A stretch of 64,000 nucleotides of DNA from Betaproteobacteria bacterium (lineage in GTDB: Bacteria; Pseudomonadota; Gammaproteobacteria; Burkholderiales; Burkholderiaceae_C). The number at the start of each line of letters is the position of its first letter. Position 1 is the stretch's first letter. Shown here piece after piece: positions 16,686-27,203 of this stretch. The notes beneath the pieces were generated by a model. The model saw nothing but the letters and a program-made list of their open reading frames with translations, was not told where the DNA came from and made no database searches. Location: the NCBI GenBank assembly GCA_013289985.1, contig JABCYW010000003.1:51424-115423 (forward strand). Direction: 5' to 3'. Position numbers and translations under genes: made by a program.

Positions 16686-17822
16686 ATGGTCCACAACAGC
16701 GACATCGTCTACAGCGCCATCCAGCACATCGACCGGCTCATGCGCCGCGTCGTGCTGCTGATGTTCGGCGCCGGCGTGCTGTCGGTGCTGGCGATCTGGC
16801 ACATGGAGGCGTCCGACGGCACGATGGACGAGATCGACCGCGTGGGCTATCCCGCGATGGTGCTCGTGTTCTCCGCCAGCTTCCTGGCGTTGTGGCGCTT
16901 CCCCAAGGTGCTGGCCTGGGTGCGCTGGATCGGCTTCCTGAGCCTCACGCTGGCGCTGCTGACGGACCTGTGGCACCAGATGCACGTGCCCGGCCCGCTG
17001 CTGGGCAGCTACGGCTCGCTGACGCTGTGGAACTGGCTGCCGCTGTGCTACGCGATGGCGTTCTTCATGCTGGAGACGCGCCACGCCTTCGTCGGGGCCG
17101 CGTCCATCCTCGCCTTCTTCGGCCTGTGCACGCTGATCCGCGGCGGCGCGGGCACGCCCTACGCGATGTCGGATCGCGCGCTGATGATCAACACGCTGAT
17201 CTCCCATGCGGTGCTGGTGGTGTGCCTGACCGGCATGGTGTGGCTCAAGCACGTGGTGACGGTACAGGGCGAGCAGGCGTCGCGACTGAACCGGCTGGCC
17301 GCCACCGACCCGCTCACCGGCCTGGCCAACCGCCGCCTCACCCTGCAGCAGCTGGACCAGCTGGTGCGCGACGCCCGGCTGGACCTGGCGCCGGTGCTGC
17401 TGCTGTGCGACCTCGACCACTTCAAGCAGATCAACGACGGCTGGGGCCACGCGATGGGCGACCAGGTGCTGGTGGCCGTCGCGGGCGCGCTGCGCGCGAG
17501 CACGCGCGACGCCGACACGGTGGCCCGATGGGGCGGCGAGGAGTTCCTGGTGGTGCTGCCCGTCACCCGCGACTTCGACGCCACCGACCTGGCCGAACGC
17601 CTGCGCCTGCGCGTGGAGGCGCTGCAGGTGGCCGACCGCCACCAGTGCCCGGTGCCGGTGACGCTGAGCATCGGCATCGCCAGGCTGTGCGCGGGCGAGA
17701 CGGGCTCCAGCTGGCTCAAGCGCGCCGACGAGGCGCTCTACCGCGCCAAGGCCGACGGCCGCAACTGCTGCCGGCTGGCCGAATCTCCGGAGGTCCGGGA
17801 ACCTACGGCGAGCCGGCCTTGA
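16686..17822 (+). CDS. Membrane-bound diguanylate cyclase (GGDEF)
   Basis: 378 residues. About six membrane segments fill residues 15–200, with no other sensor domain. The GGDEF domain follows (ATDPLTGLANRR, LLLCDLDHFKQINDGWGHAMGD), with active-site GGEEF at 283–287 and an inhibitory-site RDAD five residues before it, so product inhibition is expected. It converts two GTP to cyclic di-GMP. A PilZ protein is encoded 1 kb downstream and a YajQ protein at 51 kb. The ATG at 16686 is the first sensible start. The 3′ end overlaps the convergent metallopeptidase gene by 20 bases. Confidence 0.9.
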   Translation: MVHNSDIVYSAIQHIDRLMRRVVLLMFGAGVLSVLAIWHMEASDGTMDEIDRVGYPAMVLVFSASFLALWRFPKVLAWVRWIGFLSLTLALLTDLWHQMHVPGPLLGSYGSLTLWNWLPLCYAMAFFMLETRHAFVGAASILAFFGLCTLIRGGAGTPYAMSDRALMINTLISHAVLVVCLTGMVWLKHVVTVQGEQASRLNRLAATDPLTGLANRRLTLQQLDQLVRDARLDLAPVLLLCDLDHFKQINDGWGHAMGDQVLVAVAGALRASTRDADTVARWGGEEFLVVLPVTRDFDATDLAERLRLRVEALQVADRHQCPVPVTLSIGIARLCAGETGSSWLKRADEALYRAKADGRNCCRLAESPEVREPTASRP

Positions 17823-18714
17823 AGGTGTCGCACTGCTCGATCTGCCCCGTCTCGTAGCCCTGCTTGAACCAGTGCACGCGCTGCGCGCTGGTGCCGTGGG
17901 TGAAGGTGTCGGGCTGGACGGTGCCGCTGGCCTTGCGTTGCAGCGTGTCGTCGCCGATCTGCGTGGCGGCGTTGAGGGCCGACTCGATGTCGCCGGCCTC
18001 GATGATGTTCTTGGTGGCCTGCGCCCGGTTGGCCCAGAGGCCGGCGAAGCAGTCGGCCTGCAGCTCCAGCCGCACCGACAGCGCGTTGGAGCGCACCTCG
18101 CTGGAACTGCGGCGCGCGGCGTCCACCTTGTCGGAGATGCCCAGCAGCTTCTGCACGTGGTGGCCCACCTCGTGCGCGACCACGTAGGCCTGCGCGAAGT
18201 CGCCGGGCGCGCCGAGCTTGGTTCGCAGCAGGTCGTAGAAGCTCAGGTCGATGTAGACCTTCTCGTCGCCGGGGCAGTAGAACGGCCCGGTGGCCGCGTC
18301 GCCGCGGCCGCAGGCGGTGGGCGTGGCGTTGCGGAACAGCACCAGCCTGGGATCGCGGTAGGTGCCGCCGCGCTCCTTGAACACGGCTGTCCACACGTCC
18401 TCGGTGTCGGCCAGCACCGTCTTGACGAAGTGCACGCGCTGCTCCTCCTCCGGCGAGTGCACGGCGCGCTGGGCGGGCGCCTGGACGGGCGCGGTGTGCT
18501 GCACCGGCACGCCCCCGCCGCTGAGCAGGCCCAGGATGGTGAGCGGGTTGATGCCCAGGACCCAGCCGCCGATCAGCGCGATGGCGATCGTGCCGATGCC
18601 GATGTGGCGCACGCCGAAGCCGCCGAAGCCCGACCCGCCGCCGCCGCCGCCGTCGCCTCCCTGGTCGCGCAGGTCCTCGACGTTGTCGCTCTCGCGCTGG
18701 CCTTCCCATTTCAT
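17803..18714 (-). CDS. ypfJ: YpfJ-type neutral zinc metallopeptidase (PF04228)
   Basis: 303 residues. It begins MKWEGQRESDNVEDLRDQ with a glycine-rich linker, one membrane helix (about 38–55), then the peptidase domain: CGRGDAATGPFYCPGDEKVYIDL and the zinc motif HEVGHHVQ (H181, E182, H185). ELQADCFAGLWA supplies the third ligand region, and DTFTHGTSAQRVHWFKQGYETG is the conserved C-terminal block. An inner-membrane protein with the protease domain probably outside; physiological substrates are unknown. All expected motifs are present. Confidence 0.88.
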   Translation of the reverse strand: MKWEGQRESDNVEDLRDQGGDGGGGGGSGFGGFGVRHIGIGTIAIALIGGWVLGINPLTILGLLSGGGVPVQHTAPVQAPAQRAVHSPEEEQRVHFVKTVLADTEDVWTAVFKERGGTYRDPRLVLFRNATPTACGRGDAATGPFYCPGDEKVYIDLSFYDLLRTKLGAPGDFAQAYVVAHEVGHHVQKLLGISDKVDAARRSSSEVRSNALSVRLELQADCFAGLWANRAQATKNIIEAGDIESALNAATQIGDDTLQRKASGTVQPDTFTHGTSAQRVHWFKQGYETGQIEQCDTFKAGSP

Positions 18715-18789
18715 CGTCTGCTCCTTGGCGCCCGGTCGGGACGCGAGCCGCCATTGTCGGCCCGGCGCGGGGACTTGTCGGCCGGGGTT

Positions 18790-19221
18790 CTACTGCAGCC
18801 CGCCGCTGGCGCCTGGAAACTTGTGCGCGTACTTGGCGATCCACTCGCCGGCCGCCTCTTCGGAGCTGAGCTCCCGGCCTTCCGCGCGGGCGATCGAGCG
18901 CCGGTAGTCCTCGATGTAGCAGATCTGCGCCACCATGCGGGCGCGGAACACGTCCTCGGGGTCGAGGAAGCTCACGCCCACCTCGTGGCCGGCGCCGTCG
19001 CGCCGCGGCCGGCACCAGGCCACGCGGGCGCGCGCCTCGAACGCCGGCTCCACGTAGGCGATGCGCACCTCGATGAGCGAACCCGTCTCCACGGGCACCT
19101 CGGAGTGCACCGCCAGGCCGCCCAGGCTGATGTCCTGGGTCTGGAAGGCCGCCGCGGGGCCGCGCAGGTCGGTTCGGATCTCGATCGGAACGTCGAGCGG
19201 ATGCCGGATGAACTGCCTCAT
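18790..19221 (-). CDS. PilZ-domain cyclic di-GMP receptor
   Basis: 143 residues from the ATG at 19221 with AGGAAG upstream. The PilZ binding elements are present: RxxxR (R2-QFI-R6) and the D-x-S-x-x-G motif in QDISLGGLAV. The C-terminal 40 residues are helical and outside the core (IEDYRRSIARAEGRELSSEE). It should bind cyclic di-GMP and act on a partner controlling motility, adhesion or polysaccharide. It lies close to the diguanylate cyclase at 16686 but on the opposite strand. Confidence 0.85.
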   Translation of the reverse strand: MRQFIRHPLDVPIEIRTDLRGPAAAFQTQDISLGGLAVHSEVPVETGSLIEVRIAYVEPAFEARARVAWCRPRRDGAGHEVGVSFLDPEDVFRARMVAQICYIEDYRRSIARAEGRELSSEEAAGEWIAKYAHKFPGASGGLQ

Positions 19222-19397
19222 GCCTGAAACTTCCTGGGATGCTCGACTGCAATCCCGTCTCGGGCCGGCAGTCGAATTGGGTCGACTCGGGGCATCACCC
19301 CCGCATTCCCGATAGTTGTACAGATGTTCGCGCCGCGATGGGTGGATTCGAACGTGGGATGCGGCCCAGATCCGGCGTTCACCGGGCATGCCGGATG

Positions 19398-19419
19398 AAA
19401 AAAGGCTCCCGAAGGAGCC
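19398..19419 (-). terminator. Rho-independent terminator after the DUF1993 gene
   Basis: Read on the minus strand: GGCTCC, loop TTCG, GGAGCC, then six T. The hairpin occupies 19404–19419 and the T-run 19398–19403. It ends transcription about 18–40 bases after the DUF1993 stop and insulates the PilZ gene beyond it. Confidence 0.85.
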
Positions 19420-19436
19420 CTCGCGGACGGTCGAAC

Positions 19437-19958
19437 TCACTTGCCTTGCGCAGCACCGCCGCTGAGGTAGTCCCTCTTGCCGATCTCCACGCCACCGTGG
19501 CGCAGCAGCGCGTAGGCCGTCGTGATGTGGAAGTAGATGTTCGGGTTGGCCCACTGCAGCAGGTAGGGCGCGCCCTTGAACTCGAGCTTGCGGTCGCGTT
19601 GCTGCAGCACGATGTCGCGCTCGGCCGCGCCCTCGAACTGGCTTTCCGTGAGCGTGTCGAGGAAGGCGATCGTCTTGTCGATGCGCGCCTGCAGCTCGGG
19701 GAAGGTCTTCTCGTTGTCCTCGAACTTCGGGATCTCGGCGCCCGCCAGGCGGCCGGCAGCGCCCTTGACGTTGTCGGTGGCGATCTGTACCTGCGCCGTG
19801 AACGGCAGCATGTCGGGATACAGGCGCGACGCCAGCAAGGCGTTCGGGTCGATCTTCTTCGCTTCGCAGTGCGCTTCGGCCTTGGCCATCACGGCCTGCA
19901 GGTTCTTCAGCATCGAGCGGAACGGGGGCACGGTGGCGGTGTACATGGACAGGGACAT
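19437..19958 (-). CDS. DUF1993 family protein
   Basis: 173 residues starting MSLSMYTATVPPF. The pattern MLKNLQAVMAKAEAH, LASRLYPDMLPFTAQVQIATDN, then FPELQARIDKTIAFLD and a C-terminal NIYFHITTAYALLRHGGVEIGKRDYL is that of DUF1993, a four-helix DinB-like fold of unknown activity found in many proteobacteria. Conserved His residues in the last helices might bind a metal, by analogy with DinB. Soluble, no signal. A good terminator follows. Confidence 0.85.
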   Translation of the reverse strand: MSLSMYTATVPPFRSMLKNLQAVMAKAEAHCEAKKIDPNALLASRLYPDMLPFTAQVQIATDNVKGAAGRLAGAEIPKFEDNEKTFPELQARIDKTIAFLDTLTESQFEGAAERDIVLQQRDRKLEFKGAPYLLQWANPNIYFHITTAYALLRHGGVEIGKRDYLSGGAAQGK

Positions 19959-20083
19959 GACGGTCTCCGGATCATTGAGGCGGGGTGGACGGGGAAGGCG
20001 AATTAGAGCGCAGCCCGTCAGTTCCTGCAGGCGTCCGGGCGACAACCCTTTTCCGCGGCGCGGGACGCCACTACCATCGCCCG

Positions 20084-20611
20084 ATGGCCGCCCTCCGGAT
20101 CCGCCTCGCCGCCCTGCTCGCCCTGCAACTGGCCGCCGCGGGCGCGCACGCCCAGGCCTCCGGCGCCGCGTCCGCCCCTGCCGAGCGCCGCAACTGGTTC
20201 GACGACCCGTTCGTCGCGGCCACGCAGGGCCTGCCCGGCTGCCCCGTGCCCGACGCGCCGCTGCTCACCGAGGCCGCCATGCAGCGCGAGGCACACTACC
20301 GGGCCGAGCGCGGCACGAGTTGCTACCAGTCGGGACGCTGCCGTCTGCCCAACGCCTACCTCTACGACAAGGAGATCGCGCCGCGCGTGGTGCAGGCGAT
20401 CCAGGTCGCGGGCAAGTTCGCCGACACCTCGGTGTGGGTGGAGGGCCAGCGGCGCTGGGTGTGGCTCAAGGGCTGCGTGTCGACGCCCGCGCAGGCGGCG
20501 GAGCTCGAACGCATCGTGCGGCTCGTCGACGACGTGGAGGCGGTGATCCCGCAGTTGATCGTGGGCACCACGATGCCGGCCGGCGCGCCGGTGTATCGGC
20601 TGCCGCCTTGA
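20084..20611 (+). CDS. Exported BON-domain protein
   Basis: 175 residues. Signal peptide about 1–23 (LAAAGAHA|QA). The mature N-terminal half has cysteines (LPGCPVP, TSCYQSGRCRLP) that could pair. The C-terminal half has the BON layout: IAPRVVQAIQ, VWVEGQRRWVWLKGCVST, AAELERIVRLVDDVEAV, ending in a beta strand. BON domains bind membranes or peptidoglycan-associated partners. Function unknown. Convergent with the GH16 gene five bases away, so it is not part of the sugar operon. Confidence 0.65.
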   Translation: MAALRIRLAALLALQLAAAGAHAQASGAASAPAERRNWFDDPFVAATQGLPGCPVPDAPLLTEAAMQREAHYRAERGTSCYQSGRCRLPNAYLYDKEIAPRVVQAIQVAGKFADTSVWVEGQRRWVWLKGCVSTPAQAAELERIVRLVDDVEAVIPQLIVGTTMPAGAPVYRLPP

Positions 20612-20615
20612 GCTT

Positions 20616-21457
20616 CTACTTCTTCGGCGCCTGCCAGACCCGCACGTAGTCCACCTCCATCGTCACCGGAAAGATGCGGTCGTCCACCGGACCGCCGAGA
20701 TCGCCGCCGACGGCCACGTTGAGGATCAGGAACTGCGGCGCGTCGAAGGGCCAGGCGCGCGCGGCGCCGGCGGCGCCCACGTCCAGGCGCGGGTAGACGA
20801 GGTGCTCGACGCCGTCGATGCCGAAGGTGATGTCGCGCTCGGTCCACAGCATCTGGTAGCGGTGGAACGCGCCGCAGGTGTCGGGCACCGTCACCGCGGC
20901 GCCCACGCCGTGCGCGCCGCTGCCGGCCAGCGTGTGGATCGTGCTCATCACGCGGCCCGGGCGGCGGCCGATGTGCTCCATGATGTCCAGCTCGCCGTTG
21001 GCCGGCCAGTCGCCCTGCGTGCCCAGCATCCAGATCGCGGGCCAGGTGCCCAGGCCGCAGGGCAGCCTGGCGCGGATCTCGAAGAAGCCGTAGGTCCACT
21101 CGGCCAGGCCGCGCGTGAGCAGGCGCGCCGACGTGTACTGCTGGCCGCCCCAGTCGGGCGCGGACGACAGCGCCTCCTTGCGCGCCGTGATCAGCAGCCG
21201 GCCGCCGCGGACGACCGCGTTCTCCGCGCGCGGCGCCGCGTAGTACTGCGCCTCGTGGTTGAACCAGCCGGGCTTGTTGAAGTGCGTGTCGTTGGCCCAC
21301 TTCTTCGGGTCGGGCAGGCCATCGACGTCGAACTCGTCGTGCCAGGTCATCGCCCAGCCCTCCGGCGGCCGCAGCCGTTCGGCCGGCGGCGGCGCGTCGG
21401 CGGCCGTCGCGCGGCCGCACGCGAACGCCAGCAGCCCCGCGGCGAGCGCGCGGCGCA

Positions 21458-21461
<4 letters not shown>
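20616..21461 (-). CDS. Secreted GH16 glycoside hydrolase (beta-glucanase/laminarinase-like)
   Basis: 281 residues with a signal peptide (about 1–20). Single GH16 domain: WAMTWHDEFDVDGLPDPKKW at the start, WTYGFFEIRARLP, and the catalytic E-x-D-x-x-E motif as E157-LDIM-E162 (nucleophile E157, acid/base E162), with VMSTIHTL downstream. The spacer form ELDIME matches beta-1,3-glucanase, laminarinase or agarase relatives. It probably cuts beta-glucan outside the cytoplasm to feed the adjacent ABC importer. Its ATG overlaps the stop of the ATPase gene by four bases; last gene of the operon. Confidence 0.88.
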
Positions 21462-22513
<1,052 letters not shown>

Positions 22514-22515
22514 GC

Positions 22516-23871
22516 TCAGGCCCCCGCCTTGCGCAGCGCGCGGCACCGGGCCACCAGGTCGCGGTACCACAGCCCGCTGTCCTTGGGCGTGCGCACCAGC
22601 GTGTCGTAGTCGACGTGGACGATGCCGAAGCGCTTGGCGTAGCCGCTGGACCACTCGAAGTTGTCCAGCAGGCTCCACACCATGTAGCCGGCCATGGGCA
22701 CGCCCGCGGCCAGCGCCTCGCCCACCGCGTTGATGTGGGTGGCGAGATAGTCGGTGCGGTCGGCGTCGTGCACCCGGCCGCCGGCGTCCACGTCCACGTC
22801 GGGGAACGCGCCGCCGTTCTCGGTGACGTAGGTGGGCGGCAGCGTGTACTCGCGATGCAGCGTGAGCAGCAGATCGCGCAGGCCGTCGGGGTAGATCTCC
22901 CAGCCCATGTCGGTCTTCGGGTACGGCTTGTCCCTGGCCTCGACCGGGCCGGCGGCGCTGGACAGCGCGCGCGAGTAGTAGTTGATGCCCAGGTAGTCGA
23001 GCGGCGTGGCGATGACCTCCATGTCGCCGGGCGCGATCACCGGCGCGTCGGCGCCGAGCTCGGCGAGGACCTCGGCCGGATAGCTGCCCTTGAACACCGG
23101 GTCGGCGTACCAGCGGCGGCCGCGGGCGTCGTCGAGCCGGGCCTTGGCGTGATCGGCCGGCGAATCGGTGAGCGGCATCTGGTGGGCCATGTTCAGCACC
23201 AGCCCCAGCTTGGCCGTGGCGCCCTCGGCGCGCAGCGCGCGCAGCGCCAGGCCGTGGCTGAGCAGCAGGTGGTGCGCCACCTGGTTGGCGACGCGGCGCG
23301 ACTTGATGCCCGGCGCGAACGTGCCCTCCTCGTTGCCCAGCACCGCCACGACCCAGGGCTCGTTGTGCGTGGTGATCGCGGCCAGGCGATCGCCCAGGCG
23401 GCGCTGGATGCCCAGCGCGTAGTCCACGAAGCGGTGCACGGTGTCGCGCGATTCCCAGCCGCCCTTGTCCTGCAGCGCCTGCGGCAGGTCCCAGTGGTTG
23501 AGGGTGAGGTGCGGCGCGAGGCCGCGGGCCAGCAGGCCGTCGACGAGCCGGTCGTAGAACGCCAGGCCCTTCTCGTTCCAGGCGCCCTCTCCCAGCGGCT
23601 GCACGCGCGGCCAGGCCACGGAGAAGCGGTACAGATCCACGCCCAGGCCGGCGATCAGGTCGAGGTCGGTGGCCAGCCGGTGGTAGTGGTCGCAGGCCAC
23701 GTCGCCGTTGCTCGCGTCGGCGATCACGCCCGGCACGCGGCAGAAGCGATCCCAGATCGATTCGCCCTTGCCGTCCTCGAAGGCGGCGCCCTCGATCTGG
23801 AAGGCGCTCGTGGCCACGCCCCAGACGAAATCGGGCGGGAACTGGCGGGAAAGGTCTTGGATGTCGGGCAT
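22516..23871 (-). CDS. GH1 beta-glucosidase
   Basis: 451 residues, the usual length for family GH1. N-terminal signature FVWGVATSAFQIEGA; acid/base E171 in THNEPW; nucleophile E351 in YVTENGG; the substrate-binding Gln, His and Trp motifs (HWDLPQALQD, WSLLDNFEWSSGY) are all there. No signal peptide, so it acts in the cytoplasm, releasing glucose from imported beta-glucosides such as laminari- or cello-oligosaccharides. Between the permease and ATPase genes of the same operon. Confidence 0.92.
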   Translation of the reverse strand: MPDIQDLSRQFPPDFVWGVATSAFQIEGAAFEDGKGESIWDRFCRVPGVIADASNGDVACDHYHRLATDLDLIAGLGVDLYRFSVAWPRVQPLGEGAWNEKGLAFYDRLVDGLLARGLAPHLTLNHWDLPQALQDKGGWESRDTVHRFVDYALGIQRRLGDRLAAITTHNEPWVVAVLGNEEGTFAPGIKSRRVANQVAHHLLLSHGLALRALRAEGATAKLGLVLNMAHQMPLTDSPADHAKARLDDARGRRWYADPVFKGSYPAEVLAELGADAPVIAPGDMEVIATPLDYLGINYYSRALSSAAGPVEARDKPYPKTDMGWEIYPDGLRDLLLTLHREYTLPPTYVTENGGAFPDVDVDAGGRVHDADRTDYLATHINAVGEALAAGVPMAGYMVWSLLDNFEWSSGYAKRFGIVHVDYDTLVRTPKDSGLWYRDLVARCRALRKAGA

Positions 23872-23910
23872 GGCGTTCTTGGTAACTGACTCGGGGGGCC
23901 TCGTGGGCTC

Positions 23911-24762
23911 TTACTTCACGGCGCCGGAGGTGAGGCCGGCGATGAGTTGACGCGACGAGATCGCGAAAAGGACGATCAGCGGGATCGTGGCGATGGCGGA
24001 GCCGCACATCAGCGCGCCCCACTCGGTGTTCATCGTGGATTGCAGGCCGCGAAGCGCGAGCGGCAGCGTGTAGTTGGGCAGGCTGCGCATCACCACCAGC
24101 GGGTTGATGAAGTTGTTCCAGCTCTGGATGAACGTGATCAGCGCGAGCGTGCCCAGCGCGGGCTTCATCAGCGGCAGCACGATGCGCCAGTAGATGGAGA
24201 ACTCGCCGCAGCCGTCCATGCGCGCGGCCTCCACCAGCTCCCTGGGCACGGCCGACGAGGCGAACTGGCGCATCAGGAAGATGCCGAACGCGCTGGCCGC
24301 GCCGGGGACGTACAGCGCGCGCTGCTGGTCGATCCAGCCGAGGGCGTCCATGATCATGAACATCGGGATCATGTTCATGAACGAGGGCAGCAGCATCGTG
24401 GCCATCACCAGGCCGAACAGCGGCTTCTTGAAGCGGAACTCCATCAGCGCGAACGCGTAGCCGGCCATGGAGCAGAACAGCAGCGTCAGCACGGTGGCCA
24501 TCAACGCCACGTAGATGCTCCAGCCGAGGTTGCGCCAGAACGGGATGCGCTCGGTCAGCAGCCTGAAGTTGGCGAGCAGGTCGTCGCCGAACCACATCGG
24601 CGGCGGCAGGTTGTAGATCTCGCTGCGCGAATGCGTCGCGAAGACGAACATGAACCAGAACGGCGCGAGCATGAACAGCGCGCCGACGGCGACGAACAGG
24701 TAGGCCGTCCAGCGCGCGGTGCGCGCGCCGGCGGAGCCGTGGCCGATGGCGGCGGCGCTCAT
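23911..24762 (-). CDS. Sugar ABC importer permease, MalG-like
   Basis: 283 residues, six predicted membrane helices. The EAA loop that docks on the ATPase is EAARMDGCGEFSIYWRIVLP, followed by KPALGTLALITFIQSWNNF. The family-typical C-terminal stretch LPLALRGLQS…GALMCGSAIATIP is present. It forms the translocation pore with the MalF-like protein at 24821. Second permease gene in the operon. Confidence 0.9.
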   Translation of the reverse strand: MSAAAIGHGSAGARTARWTAYLFVAVGALFMLAPFWFMFVFATHSRSEIYNLPPPMWFGDDLLANFRLLTERIPFWRNLGWSIYVALMATVLTLLFCSMAGYAFALMEFRFKKPLFGLVMATMLLPSFMNMIPMFMIMDALGWIDQQRALYVPGAASAFGIFLMRQFASSAVPRELVEAARMDGCGEFSIYWRIVLPLMKPALGTLALITFIQSWNNFINPLVVMRSLPNYTLPLALRGLQSTMNTEWGALMCGSAIATIPLIVLFAISSRQLIAGLTSGAVK

Positions 24763-24820
24763 AAGGCTACCCTCCGCCTGACGGCTGCGGTGCGAGCGCC
24801 TTCGGGCGGCCGGGCGGCGC

Positions 24821-25729
24821 TCATGCCATTCCCTTTCGCGTGCGGAAGGCGAGGTTCGTGATCCACGTGAGCAGGGCCACCACCACGAACAGCAGCCACG
24901 ACATCGCGCTCGCGCCGCCGAAGTCGTTGAAGTCGAAGGCCTCGCGGAACAGGTACACGGCCGACGTCATCGCCGCCTGCTGCGGGCCGCCCTTGCCGCC
25001 GGTCAGGATGAACGGCTCCTCGAACAGCTGCAGGCCGCCGATGACGCTCAGCGTGACGCCGAAGAAGATCATCGGCTTGATGCTGGGCAGCGTGACGTGG
25101 AAGAACTGCTTCCAGCGGCTCGCGCCGTCCAGCGTGGCGGCTTCGTACAACTCGCCGGGGATGGTCTGCATCGCGGCGAGGTACAGCACCGTGTTGAAGC
25201 CCACGTAGCGCCAGAACACGATGAACGCGATCGCCGGCTTGATGTGCTGCGCGTTCGTGAGCCAGTCGGTGTGCGGCAGGCCGAACAGCTGGCCGAGCGC
25301 CGCGTTGATCATCCCGTAGTCCTGCGAGAACAGCGACTTGAACATGATGGCGATGGCCACCGTCGACGTGATGTAGGGCAGGAAGTAGACGGCCATCACG
25401 CCGTCGCGCAGCCGCTTGAACGAGGTGTGGATGAACGCGGCCAGCGGGATGGCGACCAGGTGCTGCGGCACGCCCGAGGCGATGGCGAGCCACAGCGTGT
25501 TGCGCAGCGACATCCAGAACCAGCCGTCCTTGATCGCGAACGTGAAGTTGGCCAGCCCGACGAACTCCATCGCGCGCAGGCCGCCGGTGGGCTCCCACGA
25601 CTGGAACGCAAGGTACAGCGAGAAGCACAGCGGGAACAGGCTGAAGACGACGAACAGCAGCACGAACGGGCTGATGAAGACGTAGGGCGCCCACTTGGGC
25701 GACAGGCGGAGGAAGCTGGGCAATCTCAC
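24821..25729 (-). CDS. Sugar ABC importer permease, MalF-like
   Basis: 302 residues with six membrane helices. N-terminal PYVFISPFVLLFVVFSLFP is characteristic of this permease class; the EAA loop reads YEAATLDGASRWKQFFHVTLP. Partner of the MalG-like protein. The short N-terminus lacks the long extra helices of E. coli MalF, as in most oligosaccharide importers. The MalG-like gene begins 58 bases downstream of its stop. Confidence 0.9.
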   Translation of the reverse strand: MRLPSFLRLSPKWAPYVFISPFVLLFVVFSLFPLCFSLYLAFQSWEPTGGLRAMEFVGLANFTFAIKDGWFWMSLRNTLWLAIASGVPQHLVAIPLAAFIHTSFKRLRDGVMAVYFLPYITSTVAIAIMFKSLFSQDYGMINAALGQLFGLPHTDWLTNAQHIKPAIAFIVFWRYVGFNTVLYLAAMQTIPGELYEAATLDGASRWKQFFHVTLPSIKPMIFFGVTLSVIGGLQLFEEPFILTGGKGGPQQAAMTSAVYLFREAFDFNDFGGASAMSWLLFVVVALLTWITNLAFRTRKGMA

Positions 25730-25792
25730 GTCAGCGCCGCCTGGCCGCCCCCGCAGGGGCAGCGAAAGAATTGAGCGTGGGGGTCGTCATGG

Positions 25793-27088
25793 TCAGCGCT
25801 TCGCGCGCAGTTCGAGGAGCCTGGCCACGTCGGCCAGCGCCTGCCGGATGTCCTTGCCGTCGTCGAGCACGTCGTCGAGCTCGGCGTTGACGGCGTCCTC
25901 GGCGAAGTTGCTCTGCTTGTGCACGGCGGTGGCCGTGATGTGGCGCGCGGCCTCGCGCCAGATCACGCGGGCGCGCTCGCCGCCCAGGAAGGCCTGCGGC
26001 TGCTCGATGAACGGGTCGTCCTGCGCGGCCAGCAGCGCGGGGAACGCATCCTGCGTCTTCAGCGCGGCGAGCTGGCGGGCGGGGTCGAGCGTCATCATCT
26101 CGATCAGCTCCCAGGCCAGCGCCTTGTTCTCCGGGTCGGAGTCGCGCGGGATCGCGTAATACGTGCCGCCGTACGAGACCCACGTGCCCTCGGGCAGCTG
26201 CGCGGCGCGCCACAGGCCCGCGGTGGTGGGCGCCACCCAGTTGGCCATCTGGCCCACCATCCACGAGCCGCCCAGCTCGGTGGCCGTCTGGCCGCGGCGG
26301 AAGGCCTCGGCCCATTCGTTGGACCAGGTGTCGAGGCGGCCGTCGAGGTGGTTGCGCCGCACGCGCAGCGCGATCTCGAAGGCGCGATGGAAGCGCGGCG
26401 TGTCCACCAGCACGTTGGAATCGCTGTCGAAGTAGATGCCCTGGCCCTTCTTGAGGCCGCTGCGGATCATCAGGTCCTTGAGCGTCTTGACGTTGCCGAT
26501 CAGGTTGGCGCCGGTGGCCCTCTTGATCTTCAGGCCGGCGTCGACGTAGGCGTCCCACGATGGCTGCAGGTCGGCCTCGGCCAGGCCCGCGCGCTCGAGC
26601 AGGTCCTTGCGATAGAGCATCGTGCCCGGGCCGATGTCGGTGGGCGCCGCCACCACCTGGCCGCGGCGGTTGGTGGCCTGGTCGTACGCATAGGCCACGT
26701 AGCGGTCGCGGTAGCGGCCGATGTCGTAGCGCGGCTGCAGCAGGTCGGACAGCCCGCCGCCCATCGAGAACTTGCCGACGTACGACGATTCCAGCGCCAT
26801 CACGTCGGGCAGGTAGACGCCGGTGGACAGCGCCGTGGTCATGGCGGTGTGGTGGTCGTCGTACTGGCGCATGACGACGTTGATGGCGACATCGGGGTGG
26901 CGCCGGGCCCAGGACGGGATCGCGTCCTTGACGATCTGGTCGACCAGCGGGAACGCCGCCACCGTCAGCGTGCGGGCCGGCCTGGCGCGCGCCGAGGGGG
27001 CCACGGCGGCGGCCAGCCCCGCTGCCAGCACCGTGCGGCGCGTCGGCGAGCTGCGCACGCCGCGCAGGAAGTCGGGGCTGGAGCTCAT
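25793..27088 (-). CDS. Extracellular sugar-binding protein of the ABC importer (Tat signal)
   Basis: 431 residues from ATG 27088 (GGAG just upstream); an ATG at 27133 is less likely. The N-terminus SSPTRRTVLAAGLAAAVAPS is a twin-arginine signal, so the protein is probably exported folded. The mature part is a family-1 solute-binding protein (LTVAAFPLVDQIVKDAIPSW, GTYYAIPRDS, ALAWELIEMMTLDP). No lipobox cysteine, so it should be periplasmic and soluble. First gene of the operon, downstream of two LacI-type operators. Its ligand is inferred to be a beta-gluco-oligosaccharide from GH1/GH16 context. Confidence 0.87.
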   Translation of the reverse strand: MSSSPDFLRGVRSSPTRRTVLAAGLAAAVAPSARARPARTLTVAAFPLVDQIVKDAIPSWARRHPDVAINVVMRQYDDHHTAMTTALSTGVYLPDVMALESSYVGKFSMGGGLSDLLQPRYDIGRYRDRYVAYAYDQATNRRGQVVAAPTDIGPGTMLYRKDLLERAGLAEADLQPSWDAYVDAGLKIKRATGANLIGNVKTLKDLMIRSGLKKGQGIYFDSDSNVLVDTPRFHRAFEIALRVRRNHLDGRLDTWSNEWAEAFRRGQTATELGGSWMVGQMANWVAPTTAGLWRAAQLPEGTWVSYGGTYYAIPRDSDPENKALAWELIEMMTLDPARQLAALKTQDAFPALLAAQDDPFIEQPQAFLGGERARVIWREAARHITATAVHKQSNFAEDAVNAELDDVLDDGKDIRQALADVARLLELRAKR

Positions 27089-27203
27089 CGGGCTCCGGCA
27101 CGATGGCCCGCGGGCACGGAGCCGCGGGTGCACGGCGCAAGCGTCGTCAACATGGTTTGTCTCGAATGTTCTTGTCGGGGAGCGGAATCTGGTGTCACGC
27201 GCT

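Noticed and set aside
22516..24595. Open frame in the phase of the ABC ATPase extending back over GH1 and the permease
   Set aside because: It has Arg/Ala/Pro-rich nonsense composition, and the real genes lie in other frames.
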